A stretch of 64,000 bases of DNA from Polytrichum commune. Lineage: Eukaryota > Streptophyta > Polytrichopsida > Polytrichales > Polytrichaceae. The position numbers and the translations under genes are program-made. The notes under the pieces were generated by a model, which was not told where the DNA came from, did not search any database, and worked only from the letters and a program-made list of their open reading frames with translations. The number at the start of each line of letters is the position of its first letter. Within the stretch, counting starts at the first letter, position 1. Where the stretch lies: contig OX485804.1 of the NCBI GenBank assembly GCA_950295325.1, forward strand, positions 66,626,033 through 66,690,032, in the 5' to 3' direction. This document shows positions 46,640 through 57,023 of the stretch, one piece after another.

Positions 46640-47870
46640 TGCTCAACGAGAGATTGAGTTCTTGAGGTATGTGGTGACAAAGGACGTTGGTGGATGAACA
46701 TGAAGAATGTCAAAGCAATCCAAAAGGAGAATTGGCCCTTCATTCAAAAAAAATGCTTAGGTCATTTGTTGGCCTAGCCAACTACTACCACCACTTCATT
46801 CAAGAGTTTTTGAAGGTTGCTAGGACCTTAATCAACTTATTGAGGAAAATGGCTATCCCAAGAGTGGGATGAGCCTTGTCACCAAGCCTTTGGGGAGCTC
46901 AAGAGCAAGTTCTCTTCACAAGATGTGGTTAAGTTTCCAGATTTTCGTAAGCATTTTGAGGTGCACATGGAGGCGAAGGACTTTACCATTGGCGGATGTT
47001 GATCCAAGATGGATGACCATTGCTTATGGAAGCATTAACCTCCATGGTTGTTGAACCTTGTCCGGCGTGTGCAAGAAATGGTTATCCCAAGAGTGGGATG
47101 AGCCTTGCCACAAAGCCTTCGGGAAGCTTAAGACCAAGTTCTCTTCGCCGCCCGTGCTCAAGTTCGTGGAGTTGGCAAACCTTTGAGGTGCATACGGGGG
47201 CGGGTGACTTTACCATTGGCGGATGTTAAGGCAAAATGGATGGCCATTGCATATAAGAGCATGAAGCTTGATGGTTGTTCAACCTTGTCCAACTTGTGCA
47301 AGAAATGGCTATCCCAAGAGTGGGATGAGCCTTGCCACCAAGTCTTTGAGGAGCTTAAGACCAAGTTCTATTCGCCACCCGTGCTCAAGTTTTTGGAGTT
47401 TGACAAACCTTTTGAGGTGCATACGGGGGCGAGTGACTTTACCATTGGTGGATGTTGATGCACGATGAATGACCATTGTATATGGGAGCATGAAGCTCGA
47501 TGGTTGTCCGACCTTGTGTGACTCGTGAAAGAAATGGCTATCCCAAGAATGGGATGAGCCTTGTCACCAAGTCTTTGGGGAGCTTAAGAGCAAGTTCTCT
47601 TCGCCGCCCGTGCTCAAGTTCGCGGAGCTTGACAAACCTTTTGAGATGCATACGGGGGTGAATGACTTTGCCAATGGTGGATTTTGTGTAAGATGGATGG
47701 CCTTTGCATATGGGAGCATGAAGCTCGATGGTTGTCAAAGAAGACAACCAACTCATGACAAAGAACTTCTTTGCCGTAGTGCATTGCTTGAAGATGTGGC
47801 GACATTATATGGGGTCGCACAAAGCAAAGGTCTACATGGACAATGTGTCCTAAAAGTATTTTGACATACA
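46640..47870 (+). pseudogene. RNase H region of the inner element, four tandem copies; RT palm absent
   Basis: After the RT start the sequence goes straight to VGLANYYHHFIQEF (about 46770-46810). Then come four copies of the RNase H N-terminal segment, marked by ATCCCAAGAGTGGGATGAGC near 46855, 47081, 47308 and 47535 (about 227 bp apart). The YxDD-containing part is missing, exactly as in the outer element. Confidence 0.75.
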
Positions 47871-48099
47871 AGCATAAGTGAACGCCAAGTCATTGCGGAG
47901 GCATGATAGTTTGGCGCTTATGAAGGTGGATTTAATCCACAAACCGGACCGTGGAAATGTGGTGCCGGATGCGCGAAGTAGACCGGAAGAGTTCCAAGCA
48001 ATGAGAACCATCCAAACCTTGTGGCTAATGTGTGCCGGCAAAGGAAACTTGTGATGCAAGATACGGGAGGGGTAAATTAACTACCCCAAAGCACAAAAG

Positions 48100-49120
48100 C
48101 TTTTAGGTGAGCTTCGCAAGAGCAAGGTGCTCAAAGAGGTTAAGTTGGTGGACGGATTGTTCAAGTGCAAACAAAGTCGGGTATATGTGCCACAAGGCAA
48201 GTTGAGGCTATCGGTTTTGAAGGAGGAATATGATAGTCCTATTGCCGGCCATAGAGGAGAAAGAAAAAACCGCCATAGAATGGTGTCAAAGAGGTACCAT
48301 TGGCGGTGCATAAAGGAAGATATAGCCCACTTTGTGAAGGCTTGAATCAAAGTGCAAAGTGAACCGAGCCTCTTACCAAAAGCAAGGCGGCTTCTTGCAA
48401 CCGTTGCCTATCCCGTTGGCGCCATGGCATGGTATGTGCATGGACTTGATCACAAGTTTGCCGGAGTCACATGGGTATGATGCCATCTTGTTGATGGTAG
48501 AGCGGTTTGCCAAGTGGGCACACATGGTGCCGATTGTGGGAACCGCCACCGCGTTGGAGACCGCATAGCCTTTTCTCAAAGGATGGTTGAGGCACCACGG
48601 GTTGCCAAGAGTGATTGTGTGGGATCAAGATCCAAAGTTCACAAGTGCATTTTCAATGCATTTCTCTAAGGAGGTCGGAATGAAACTAAGGTTTAGCACG
48701 ACCTTGCATTCCCAAATGAATGGGAAATCGGAACGTGTGAATGGAGTCTTGAAGCAATACTTGAGGAACTTGGTGGGGGCGGACCAAGGAGATTGGGCGG
48801 ACTATGTGGGTCGAGCGGAGTGTAATTGCAATGTAGCCACGCACTTGGCTACCAAGGGGTGGTCTTTGGTGGTGGCTTATGGAGTGGATGCGCTCCAACC
48901 TATTAACCTAGCTCTCGAGGGGGCACATTCAACACTAGAGTTCAACCAAGATGGTGAGGACTTGGCCAAGAATGTAAACAAGTCTTGGAGATGACCAAGT
49001 TGTTGGTGGAGAAAACCCGAAGGTGCTACGGAGTGCAAGTCAATGCCGGAAGACGCGAAGTGGAGAATGAGGTGGGCCAAAAGGTGTTGTTGAATGTGAA
49101 CAACTTCACTTAGCCGGAAG
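48100..49120 (+). pseudogene. Integrase of the inner element
   Basis: The zinc-binding part includes YVPQGKLRLSVLKEEY and AGHRGERKN. The core has MCMDLITSLPESHGYDAI, IVWDQDPKF and NGKSERVNGVL (D-D-E all present). Breaks occur near 48345 and 48566. Confidence 0.8.
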
Positions 49121-49199
49121 GCCTCACTCCAAAGTTCATGTCCAAAATTGGAGCTCCGTTTCCCATTGTGGAACAAGTGGTCAAGGACATATATAAGTT

Positions 49200-49545
49200 G
49201 GAATTACCGCCGGAGATCAAAGTGCATCCGACATTTCATGTCTCATTACGAAAGTCATTTTAGGACGACACCTTGTGGCCCGATCACAAGCAAGTGATTA
49301 GGCCACCTCCCCACCTTGTGGAGGTCATTTGGAACATGAGGTAAGAGGGCATCCTCAAGTGTAGGAAGCCCAAGTGAAAAGGAAAGAAAAAATACAAAGG
49401 AGTACTTGGTGAAATGGTGAGGATACCATGAGAAAGAAACCGCTTGGGTGGCGGCAAGAGACATGGTCAACACCAATGAATTGGTGAAGCACTTTGGAGA
49501 AACTAAGGCTAAGGATTCCAATAAAATGAAGCGTAGGCATTGATG
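49200..49545 (+). pseudogene. Chromodomain remnant of the inner element
   Basis: The translated frame, with many TGA and TAA codons, still shows HPTFHVSLRKSF followed by GILKCRKPK, KKYKGVLGEMV and an AARDMVN-type helix. This pattern is a chromovirus chromodomain. Most stops fit G-to-A change of TGG or CGA codons. Confidence 0.65.
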
Positions 49546-50357
49546 AGGACATCAATCTCCTTTAGTGGGGGAGAGACGCTAGTAGCACACTTAGCTTCGA
49601 GGTTAATTACTCCACAACATTAACTTGTTCTTTGGCTTGAGGGAATAAAGTCCAAACTTTAGTGGTGCAAAGAGAAAAGTATGAGATGAGGTCCTAGTCT
49701 TGTACTTGTGCTTGGTTAATGGAAGAGGGGGAATAGATATGCCAAACTAGGTTGGGTAAGCCGAGTAATTGGGGGCCATGGCTTGGAGGGGCCTTGGATA
49801 AAACCAAGAAACTTCTTAGTTGTGGGCTTGTCCGGGCGGGGACAAGGTGATGGCGCGTGCTCATAAAAGTGCTACCCGCGAGCTAATGAAAGTTGGCGCA
49901 TGGGAGTCATGAACCCATGTCTCGAAAGAGCAAAGTGGGAACCGAGTCGGGCGGGACTTGGCATCACCCCCGTGCGATCGAGGCGTGGCTTAACAATGGA
50001 AAGTCATCTCGGAGTTGCAACCGAGACAACTTAGTGGAAGCGTTGAGGTCTCGCCTAGATGTGTCACGTTAGGCTAGTGGAGCCTAACGGGGGAGGCCCC
50101 AAAGGAGGGGCAACCCAAGTGAGTCCTAAAGTAGGTGGGTCTAGTATAGGTTAGGTCCTTGGATGAGAGATCCAAGGTCGCTAACGGACCACCTAGGAAC
50201 GACACCTTTGGGCCTATGCCAAATTTGAAGATGCATTGTGGGGGTCGCGCCCTAAGGTAAACACAATGCCGCACCATAGAGGATGGCAACTTGAGAATTG
50301 GTGTGCCGACTACGAGTATAGTCGATGAGGGCATCGACTCCGTTTGGTGGGGGTGAG

Positions 50358-51330
50358 TGTCGCGCACCTCTCCATGAGGAGTGCCCGAAACACCATGGGC
50401 ACAAGGGGGACCCCGGAGTGACACCCGGGACTTGTGGCGCCGTTGGTGAGAGGGCCCAAGTGATCCTAGTGTGGGTGAGGGCCCCGGGCGTTGGGAACGC
50501 CTCCCACCCACGAAGACTAGGAGGCACAAGGGTAAGGCCACGAGCTATGCGTAGCTCATGGCGTGGTGATTCTAGAAAGCTCAAGAACACCTCAATCGGA
50601 GGTGTGAGCTAGGAGTTATGGCCATTTGAGTGGGGCGCTGTCCCGGGACAGCGCCCTGGTACAGCAGTGCCTGGGAGTGATTCCCGGGACTGCCAAGGTT
50701 CAAACAGGCATAACTTCCTCAAGACTTGCCCGAATGGGGCAAGTGAGGAGTCCATCGGCATCTACGTGAAGCGTAGATGAAGATGGAGTGGTTGGTTGTT
50801 ATGATCAGACATCATACAAGGAAGTTATGATGGTCTGAAGCTGCTAGTGGGTTCTAGGCCCAGCAGCTAAAGGAAAATGTCCACTTGGCCCCAACTCTTG
50901 GTAGAGAGACAAGAGGTTGGTTGACGGTGGGGTAGGGGCCCCGCGTGAAGTCCTAGAGGCTTATATGGGTGAGGTGGTGTGGCCTCACCCACCCGAGGCC
51001 GAACGGCAAGGCCTCCATGGGCTTTGGCCTATTGTGAGGCCATAGTTGCCTAGTATGGTTCGGGTTGTTGTAGTGTTGCTCCGGCAACGCGATGATCAAC
51101 ATAGGATTGGACTTCCATGGATGGAAGTCCACATTGGGGAAATGGGTTACCGATTAAGGGGTGAGTCCCGAAAGCAAAGTAGGAGGGTTGGTTCCCTCCT
51201 ATGAACTATTGGTCCGGGGTAAGAGGAGCTAACCATTAGCATGGCGGAATGCGAAGGGTTAGCGACTCGTAACCTTTGCTAGAATTGAAAATTGGCAAGA
51301 TTATTAAGGGACCTAGCAAGGGTTGCGACA
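50358..51330 (+). repeat. 3' LTR of the inner element
   Basis: It is 973 bp and appears identical to the 5' LTR wherever compared. Confidence 0.97.
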
Positions 51331-51335
51331 CCCCT

Positions 51336-52283
51336 TAGCAATCTTGCCAATTTTCGTTTCTAGCAAAGGTTACGAGCGCTAACCCTTCGCATACCGCCAT
51401 GCTAATGGTTAGCTCCTCCTACCCCGGACCTTATAGTTCATAGGAGGGAACCAACCCTCCTACTTTGGTTTCGGGACTCACCTCTTAATCGGTAACCCAT
51501 TCCTAGATGTGGACTTCCATCCATGGAAGTCCAATCCCATGTTGATCATCGCATTGCCGGAGCAACACTACAACAACCCGAACCATACTAGGCAACTATG
51601 GCCTCACAATGGGCCAATGCCCATGGAGGCCTTGCCGTTCGGCCTCGGGTGGGTGAGGCCACACCACCTCACCCATATAAGCCTCTAGGACTCTACGCGG
51701 GGCCCCTACCCCACCGTCAACCAACCTCTTGTCTCTCTACCAAGAGTTGGGGCCAAGTGGACACTTTCCCTTAGCCGCTGGGCCTAGAAGCCCCTAGCAG
51801 CTTCAGACCATCATAACTTCCTTGTATGATGTCTGATTCTACCAAGCGACCACTCCATCTTCATCTACGCTTCACGTAGATGCCGATGGACTCCTCACTT
51901 GCCCTATTCAGGCAAGTATTGACCAAGTTATGCCTGTTTGAACCTTGGCAGTCCCGGGAATCACTCCCAGGCACTGCTGTACCAGGGCGCTGTCCCGGGA
52001 CAGCGCCCCACTCAAATGGCCATAATTCCTAGCTCACACCTCCGATTGAGGTGATCTTGAGCATTCTAGAATCACCACGCTATGAGCTACGCATAGCTCA
52101 TGGCCTTACCCTTGTGCCTCCTAGTCTTCGTGGGTGGGAGGCGTTCCCAACGCCCGGGGCCCTCACCCACACTAGGATCACTTGGGCCCTCTCACCAACG
52201 GCGCCACAAGTCCCGGGTGTCACTCCGGGGTCCCCCTTGTGCCCATGGTGTTTCGGGCACTCCTCATGGAGAGGTGCGCGACA
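51336..52283 (-). repeat. Main part of the outer element's 5' LTR
   Basis: It continues the 24 bases at 44025-44048 after the inner insertion and ends GTGCGCGACA. Confidence 0.95.
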
Positions 52284-52288
52284 CGCTC

Positions 52289-52414
52289 TGCGGAAGCGGA
52301 CTGCCCGTAAACAATTTTGTTAGGAACAATCCGATAGGCGAGAGATACTTGGATCCACGAGACCATTTGTACAGAGAGTTGTTATCTCACGCGAAATTTA
52401 ACAAGCTCATTTGA
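52289..52414 (+). CDS. Exon 4, second part: HAD C-terminal segment
   Basis: With one CGCTC copy retained this continues the HAD exon without a frame change, adding GSGLPVNNFVRNNPIGERY and ending KFNKLI before a TGA at 52412-52414. A donor GTAAAC in phase 0 lies shortly after the junction (about 52300) and could instead splice to the exon at 52574. Which of the two is used cannot be decided by eye. Confidence 0.65.
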   Translation, partial: CGSGLPVNNFVRNNPIGERYLDPRDHLYRELLSHAKFNKLI

Positions 52415-52573
52415 GACACTACGTGTGTTTGTATGTGTATGTATGTATGTGTGTGTGTGTGTGTGTGCGCCCGTTCATTTTGTGTAATATATGCATCATA
52501 TGTATCTTGATTTTCACGCGCTCTATCAAACCCTCCTCCCTTGGGTTTTGTTTTGTTTCCTTTTTTGCTCCAG

Positions 52574-52927
52574 CGTTTGGAGCCCTCGATTGACATCGTC
52601 AGCGAGTCAGAGTTGGGGAGCTTCTTCTACGAGACCGTTTACGATGCCGCGTCAACCATTGACTACTCCAAGGAGCCTATTGACGCCGGCGTCGTCGATA
52701 GCCCCCCACCCAAGCAAATCTTCCGGCGATCTGCGTCCCCGTCGCCGCTCAAAGGCATAAATCGCAAATGTGTCCGGACATCCCCCTCTCGGCCCGGCGG
52801 CAGTAGTACACCTCAACGGCGGCTGCGGATGGACGCTCGGCCAACGAAGAGTAGAACCCTTCCTATTCCTTTGCGGGACGCATTGCCCCTCCTCGCCGAC
52901 TCCGACGGGAACGCCCCTGGTGACAAG
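52574..52927 (+). CDS. Exon 5 of the ParB/MTase/HAD gene
   Basis: The acceptor GCTCCAG and donor GTGAAA bound a 118-codon exon, phase 0 at both ends. It encodes an acidic start, the segment YDAASTIDYSKEP conserved in the second copy at 11.8-12.1 kb, and a basic Ser/Pro-rich tail. No domain is recognised. A CA/TG microsatellite (52440-52467) lies in the preceding intron. Confidence 0.6.
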
Positions 52928-53058
52928 GTGAAACCCCCTCCCCCCCAACATGGTTAACCGCGCATTACAATCATCCCGCACTTAAAAAATGAACGTGTGA
53001 CACGTTTGGGTCTTCCTCCCTAAACTAACACGTGTGTTCTTGCATTCACGCGTTGCAG

Positions 53059-53190
53059 GTTGCTCCCGCCCGTAAACCTATGTGGGATGATCCGTCCGTC
53101 GAGTTGGAGCGTTTCTACTCAATGACCAGAAATGCAAGACAGTCCACTTCATCGTATTCGAATTCTTCGTCGTATAATTCGGGCGGCTGA
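53059..53190 (+). CDS. Last exon of the ParB/MTase/HAD gene
   Basis: The acceptor CGTTGCAG opens a frame of 43 residues ending SSSYNSGG and TGA at 53188-53190. It has an acidic MWDDPSVELERFYSM segment and a Ser-rich tail. An alternative 3' exon starting after ATTTTCAG (53259) would read into an EAK-rich helix. Confidence 0.55.
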   Translation, partial: VAPARKPMWDDPSVELERFYSMTRNARQSTSSYSNSSSYNSGG

Positions 53191-54078
53191 CGGAATCCAA
53201 AATGTGTTATTGTTGGCAGTCACCCCAAGAATGGCTATAGTCGCGGGGCGGAGATTTTCAGGAATGTTGAAGCAATGCGAGCAAAAGAAGCCGCAGCAAA
53301 AGAAAAAGAGGCAAAAGAAAAAGAGGCAAAAGAAAAAAAAGCAAAAGAAAATGAAGCAAAAGAAAAAGAGGTAGTCTCCGAGGCTAGATAGTCCATAGTA
53401 GGCGTAGGGTTGTAGGCCATAGGCAAGAACATTTTGGGTCGCACTATCCAATGGATGTGTGGTGTTAGCATGCTATGCATTTTACGTGCCATACTTTGTA
53501 TGTTTTTTTTTGCAATAATATAAGTGTCACATGATTTTGCCTTCAATATGGTCTAAGGTTTGGAGTGCCTTATTGTGTGCATTAATATGAATGTTTTAAT
53601 ATTTCCCCTTCAATAAGATCTATGGTTTGGATTGCCCTACCTAAACCATATCCATACAAGCTCTCATATTTTGTGTGCATTAATATGAATGTTTTAAGAT
53701 TTTCCCTTCAATAAGATCTATGGTTTGGATTGCCCTACCTAAACCATATTCATACAAGCTCTCATATTTTGTGTGCATTAATATGAATGTTTTAAGATTT
53801 TCCCTTCAATAAGATCTATGGTTTGGATTGCCCTACCTAAACCATATTCATACAAGCTCTCATATTTTGTGTGCATTAATATGAATGTTTTAAGATGTCC
53901 CCTTCAATTTGGTCTAAGGTTTCGATTGCCCACCCTAAACCATCACAAATATGAGTTATTAATGGGGTTCTTGGTCTAAACACCCGCTTCAAAGTGTTTG
54001 CATCTTACAACTTTCACCAATATGTGTTCCATTTATCCTTGTTCTTATTTCTATGAATGTCTCAAAATGCCCAAAAAA
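53191..54078. other. Right subterminal region of the giant element
   Basis: It holds an EAK-encoding repeat (about 53280-53375, units of GCAAAAGAAAAAGAG) that in one frame gives a charged single-helix-type sequence ending at a stop near 53391. A 98-bp tandem array and a palindrome half-site near 53430 follow. Confidence 0.55.
53575..53940. repeat. 98-bp subterminal tandem repeat, about 3.7 copies
   Basis: The marker GTGTGCATTAATATGAATG recurs at 53575, 53673, 53771 and 53869. Each unit contains ATGGTTTGGATTGCC and the near-complementary CCTACCTAAACCAT, a diverged inverted pair that recalls the palindrome family. Confidence 0.85.
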
Positions 54079-54102
54079 TCTCAATTTAACGAATATAGTG
54101 TT
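54079..54102 (-). repeat. Right terminal inverted repeat of the giant element (24 bp)
   Basis: It is the perfect reverse complement of 16402-16425, followed by the TCTT duplication at 54103-54106. Confidence 0.9.
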
Positions 54103-55230
54103 TCTTCCGCAACCTGAAGTTTCAAAGGAAATAATCCCTCGGTGTCATTGACCTCAATGTGATCCTTGGATTGCGGCTCCATTGCCCCCTGACCATTGTT
54201 CTCTGCCCTCAGAGTAAGCAATTGTTCATCCATACGTTGTTGAGCAGCAAGACAAATTCCAATTATCCACACAATGCTATTAAGATCCATAGCTTGCCCC
54301 AATAGGAAACGTCTCTGACCTTCCTGAAGCCCGTGAGCAGCCGTGGTACCTGTAAGAAAACCCATGGCGCGTTCCCGCTCATCTGCCGTAGGCTCCTCAT
54401 AAGTTTGGAATTTTGTATCCCAAACCATGCCAGGTCCACGAGATCGAAATGCAAAAGACTGTGGATATGTCACAAAAGTAGGTAGTGCACATCTCGGAAT
54501 TTCCATCTTGTTAATTAATGCAAATGGCAAGGTGTCATCCTTGGTAACTGCCAAGGAAACACGATGATCATCTAAAATGTCATCCACCTTGCGATCCATA
54601 AGGCGGGGAATGCGGGCAATCGCCACTGAAAGCACCCGAGGTGATACCAAGTTGGTCCAAAACCAACGAGGCCGATGAGCAAAGGATCCCAAAGATGCAG
54701 CATCCAGAAATGTTGGAGTACCCAGAATTTGGTTAATGTACTCACCATCCTTCACCACTTTGTGCCAGGTATCACCCAATAATGGTACATTTTCGAAAAT
54801 GTACCCTGGCGGAGTTGATTGGTGGGTAAACTACCATTGCGTCAATCGCATCAAATCCGCAAACAAACTAGACCGAGGATCATCCAATCCCTGGCCAGTT
54901 CCTGCCCGCGAATGGCCTTGACAAGGCCATCCTGCAATAATCAAATCCACGTGGCCCAACCTTCTCAAATCCTCATCACTAATCATAGTGACATCTTAAG
55001 GAAGTTGACCACAACATCCATGAATGGCAGAGGCTGACAATTGTGCGGGGTATCTCAACAACAATTGTTGGATGTGGTGTCGGACGGCTCTGTTGGCTGC
55101 ATACCCATTGTCCACATGAATATATCGCCAAACTGTAATTCCAGCTTCCAACACTGCCGCCAAACCTGTGCCAATGCCTCCAAAGATCTCCACAAGGATA
55201 ATACCTTCAGGTGATGGTTGCCAACGAATG
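54103..55230 (-). pseudogene. Cytosine-5 DNA methyltransferase domain of the gypsy element
   Basis: In the same frame as the upstream protease the sequence shows motif I VEIFGGIGTGLAAVLEAG (about 55150-55205), motif IV GWPCQGHSRAG with the catalytic Pro-Cys (about 54920-54950), motif VI FENVP (about 54785-54800), motif VIII-like RPRWFWTNL (about 54650) and a motif X-like RRFLLGQAMDLNSIV (about 54285-54330). The order and the RPRWFWTNL string are nearest to DNMT3/DRM-type enzymes. Stops are only a TAA (54996-54998) and a TAG (54831-54833). The domain sits between protease and RT in one polyprotein. Retroelement-borne cytosine methyltransferases have been reported from some algae and dinoflagellates; one with a PHD finger is new to me. 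The likely role is self-methylation of the element or target chromatin. Confidence 0.85.
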
Positions 55231-57023
55231 GGTTGAGCAAAAGAAAATGAGGATGAAGTTGGAGGTGCCTTTCCAAGCTCCAAATCCGCTACAATGTGTC
55301 GACAATGGTCGGATAACTCCTTAGGAGTTCGCCATGGTGGAGGTGGATCCTTGAAATATCGAGCAGGAATTTGAAAAGATGGTAAAAATTGTTGTTCTAC
55401 CGCATTACAAGTGTAGTCCATTGTTTCCTCCAATAAAACTGGAGCACAAGGCAAATCTGCAACTGAACCGCTGCAACCAAACATTGCCTCCGCAACCATA
55501 GTCATAGAAGTAGCTGCAAATGCTACAGGAATAAATACCTTCCTGCCATCTCCAGAAGACCATTCTGGTCTAATCCATGCCTCTTCAGTCCAATTATCCA
55601 AACCAAAGCCAAGTGGATAAAGAGCTTGTTGACCAACAAGTATATCATAGTTGGTAGCATTAGTAACAACACACTTCATTGACAAATGAGTGTAGGTAGG
55701 TCCTGCCCCCACATTAAAAATCAAACGTAGAGGTGTCTTGGTGTAACTTGTTGCACGTTCAGTGCCCCCTACTGAAGTCACAATTGTGAATGGACAAGGA
55801 TCTAAGTTTGCTGGCGTCAATCCAAGACTGTCAGCAAGTCCTTTGCCAATCATAACCGGTTGAGCACCGGAATCCATCATAACTCTCAGTGGTGTAGCAC
55901 GAATAGTAGGCATATCCGTGCGTGAAACGACAAACAAAGATTTGTCGTTCATCAGCCGTACAACTCTAGGTTGCAAATTATGCCGCTCGCGAGCAGGCCT
56001 TGCAGAAATATCTGTAAGATATGCTGCTCCCACTGCATAATTCGAAAAGGACGTGTCCATTGCTGAAATTGTTGATGGAGGAATGTCAGTGTGCTTACCA
56101 AAAGCAATGATCGCCGCATCCGCAAGGCTCGCTCGCAAATTGGCTAAGTCCTCCACCTCCTCAGCCACAGGTACGTCAACAACAGCTTGGGATACTTGAA
56201 GGGATGGCAAATCCGCCTTACCTTCTAACATTCTCCCAGCTAAATGGAAAACTCCAGCAGGCTTGAAATCCGAAGCCATCAACTCCGAACCCGAGAAAAT
56301 TGGCATATGGAGAATTTTATATGCCAATGTCTGCGTAACATCCTTCGAGATGGAATCCCCATCTCTCAAAGGTACAGGGTTTTTAGCCCCAACAACAGTG
56401 GTGTCTACCAATCCAAATGAGAGAGGTAAACGTGCTTGACCAACTTGATCCGCTGGTCCGGCATGGCGAGGATGTGACACCTCGTTGCTACCACCACTTG
56501 TAGAAGCCACCGCATTTGCCAATGTTTGTGATCGAGTAGAAGCCGCAGCCACCACCTCTCCAGATGCCCCAAACATATACATGTCCGCACCCGAGGTGCC
56601 ACCACCTGCATGCGGCTCAGAAATTTGAGCGAAAGATGCAGAAGATTTGAGCTTTTGCTCAAGCTCTGCCACCTTAGCCTCAAGACTCTGCTTCCTTAGA
56701 GATTTGCCAGTGACATAATTGGCAGGCCGCATCTCAGGATGAAGTTGGAAACAATGATCCACATCGTGAATAGTGCCACCACAATGGTTACATTTCAATT
56801 GTCTCTTCTTAGAATTGTCCCCTGCCTTTACTGGTTCTATCTTTTGCTTTAATTTTCCCAACGGCTGGGTTTTCTTCTTCTTAGGACAATTGGGATCATT
56901 CTTCGAATGACCAGCTTCTTTACAACCCCAACAGTGCAAAATCTTTTGCTCCTTAACGGTTTGAGTCTCAGCTAAACTACTAGTAGCTGTGACAATTCTT
57001 CTTGATTTCGTACTCTCTGTCAT
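55231..57023 (-). pseudogene. Zinc knuckles and protease of the DNMT-gypsy element
   Basis: The frame opens with an ATG just after the gag stop. A CX2CX4HX6C knuckle (CWGCKEAGHSKNDPNC) and a canonical CX2CX4HX4C knuckle (CNHCGGTIHDVDHC) lie at 56770-56950, followed by a coiled-coil stretch. The aspartic protease has MMDSGAQPVMIG (about 55860) and YDILVGQQ (about 55640). It is fully open for 600 residues, unlike the downstream part. Confidence 0.85.

Larger units (their letters stand above)
44049..51330 (+). mobile_element. Inner LTR retrotransposon of the same family, inserted in the outer LTR, TSD CCCCT
   Basis: The LTRs are 44049-45021 and 50358-51330, each 973 bp; I compared most of their length and saw no difference. 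CCCCT is at 44044-44048 and 51331-51335. The PBS TGGTATCAGAGC is at 45024-45035 and a purine-rich tract is at about 50346-50357. It is in the opposite orientation to the outer element. Confidence 0.97.
36800..52283 (-). mobile_element. Outer chromovirus-type LTR retrotransposon, TSD CGCTC
   Basis: The ends are TGTCGCAACC and GTGCGCGACA, with CGCTC at 36795-36799 and 52284-52288. The left LTR is 36800-37771 (972 bp). The right LTR is 44025-44048 plus 51336-52283 (972 bp), split by the inner element. Two differences between them are visible near the outer end, so the insertion is young. The orientation is minus: the tRNA-iMet primer-binding site is at 44011-44022 (reverse complement of TGGTATCAGAGC) and the polypurine tract is at about 37772-37785. 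Confidence 0.95.
16402..54102. mobile_element. Giant TIR DNA transposon carrying a DUF7869-like gene and a ParB/MTase/HAD gene
   Basis: Both ends carry a perfect 24-bp inverted repeat starting AACACTATATTCG. The flanks are TCTT at 16398-16401 and TCTT at 54103-54106. Removing the element and one TCTT joins the DNMT-gypsy polyprotein in frame, which independently confirms both edges. The present length is 37,701 bp; without the later retroelements (18338-20008, 29818-32771 and 36800-52283, with their duplications) it is about 17.6 kb, or about 20.5 kb if the 29818-32771 insertion is counted as resident. Two genes are transcribed outward from a central region rich in a 22-bp palindrome. The CACTA pentamer recalls the CACTA superfamily, but that group makes 3-bp duplications and its TNP proteins are not seen. 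I cannot assign a known superfamily. Confidence 0.85.

Noticed and set aside
37588-52414. Recurring 83-155 codon frame starting MALPLCLLVFVGGRR in five places
   Set aside because: It lies within the LTRs and is conserved only because the LTR copies are recent; no coding signal is visible.
16402-54102. Calling the giant element a CACTA (En/Spm) transposon from its CACTA bases
   Set aside because: The duplication is 4 bp with AACACTA ends rather than 3 bp with CACTA ends, and no TNP2-type protein is seen.
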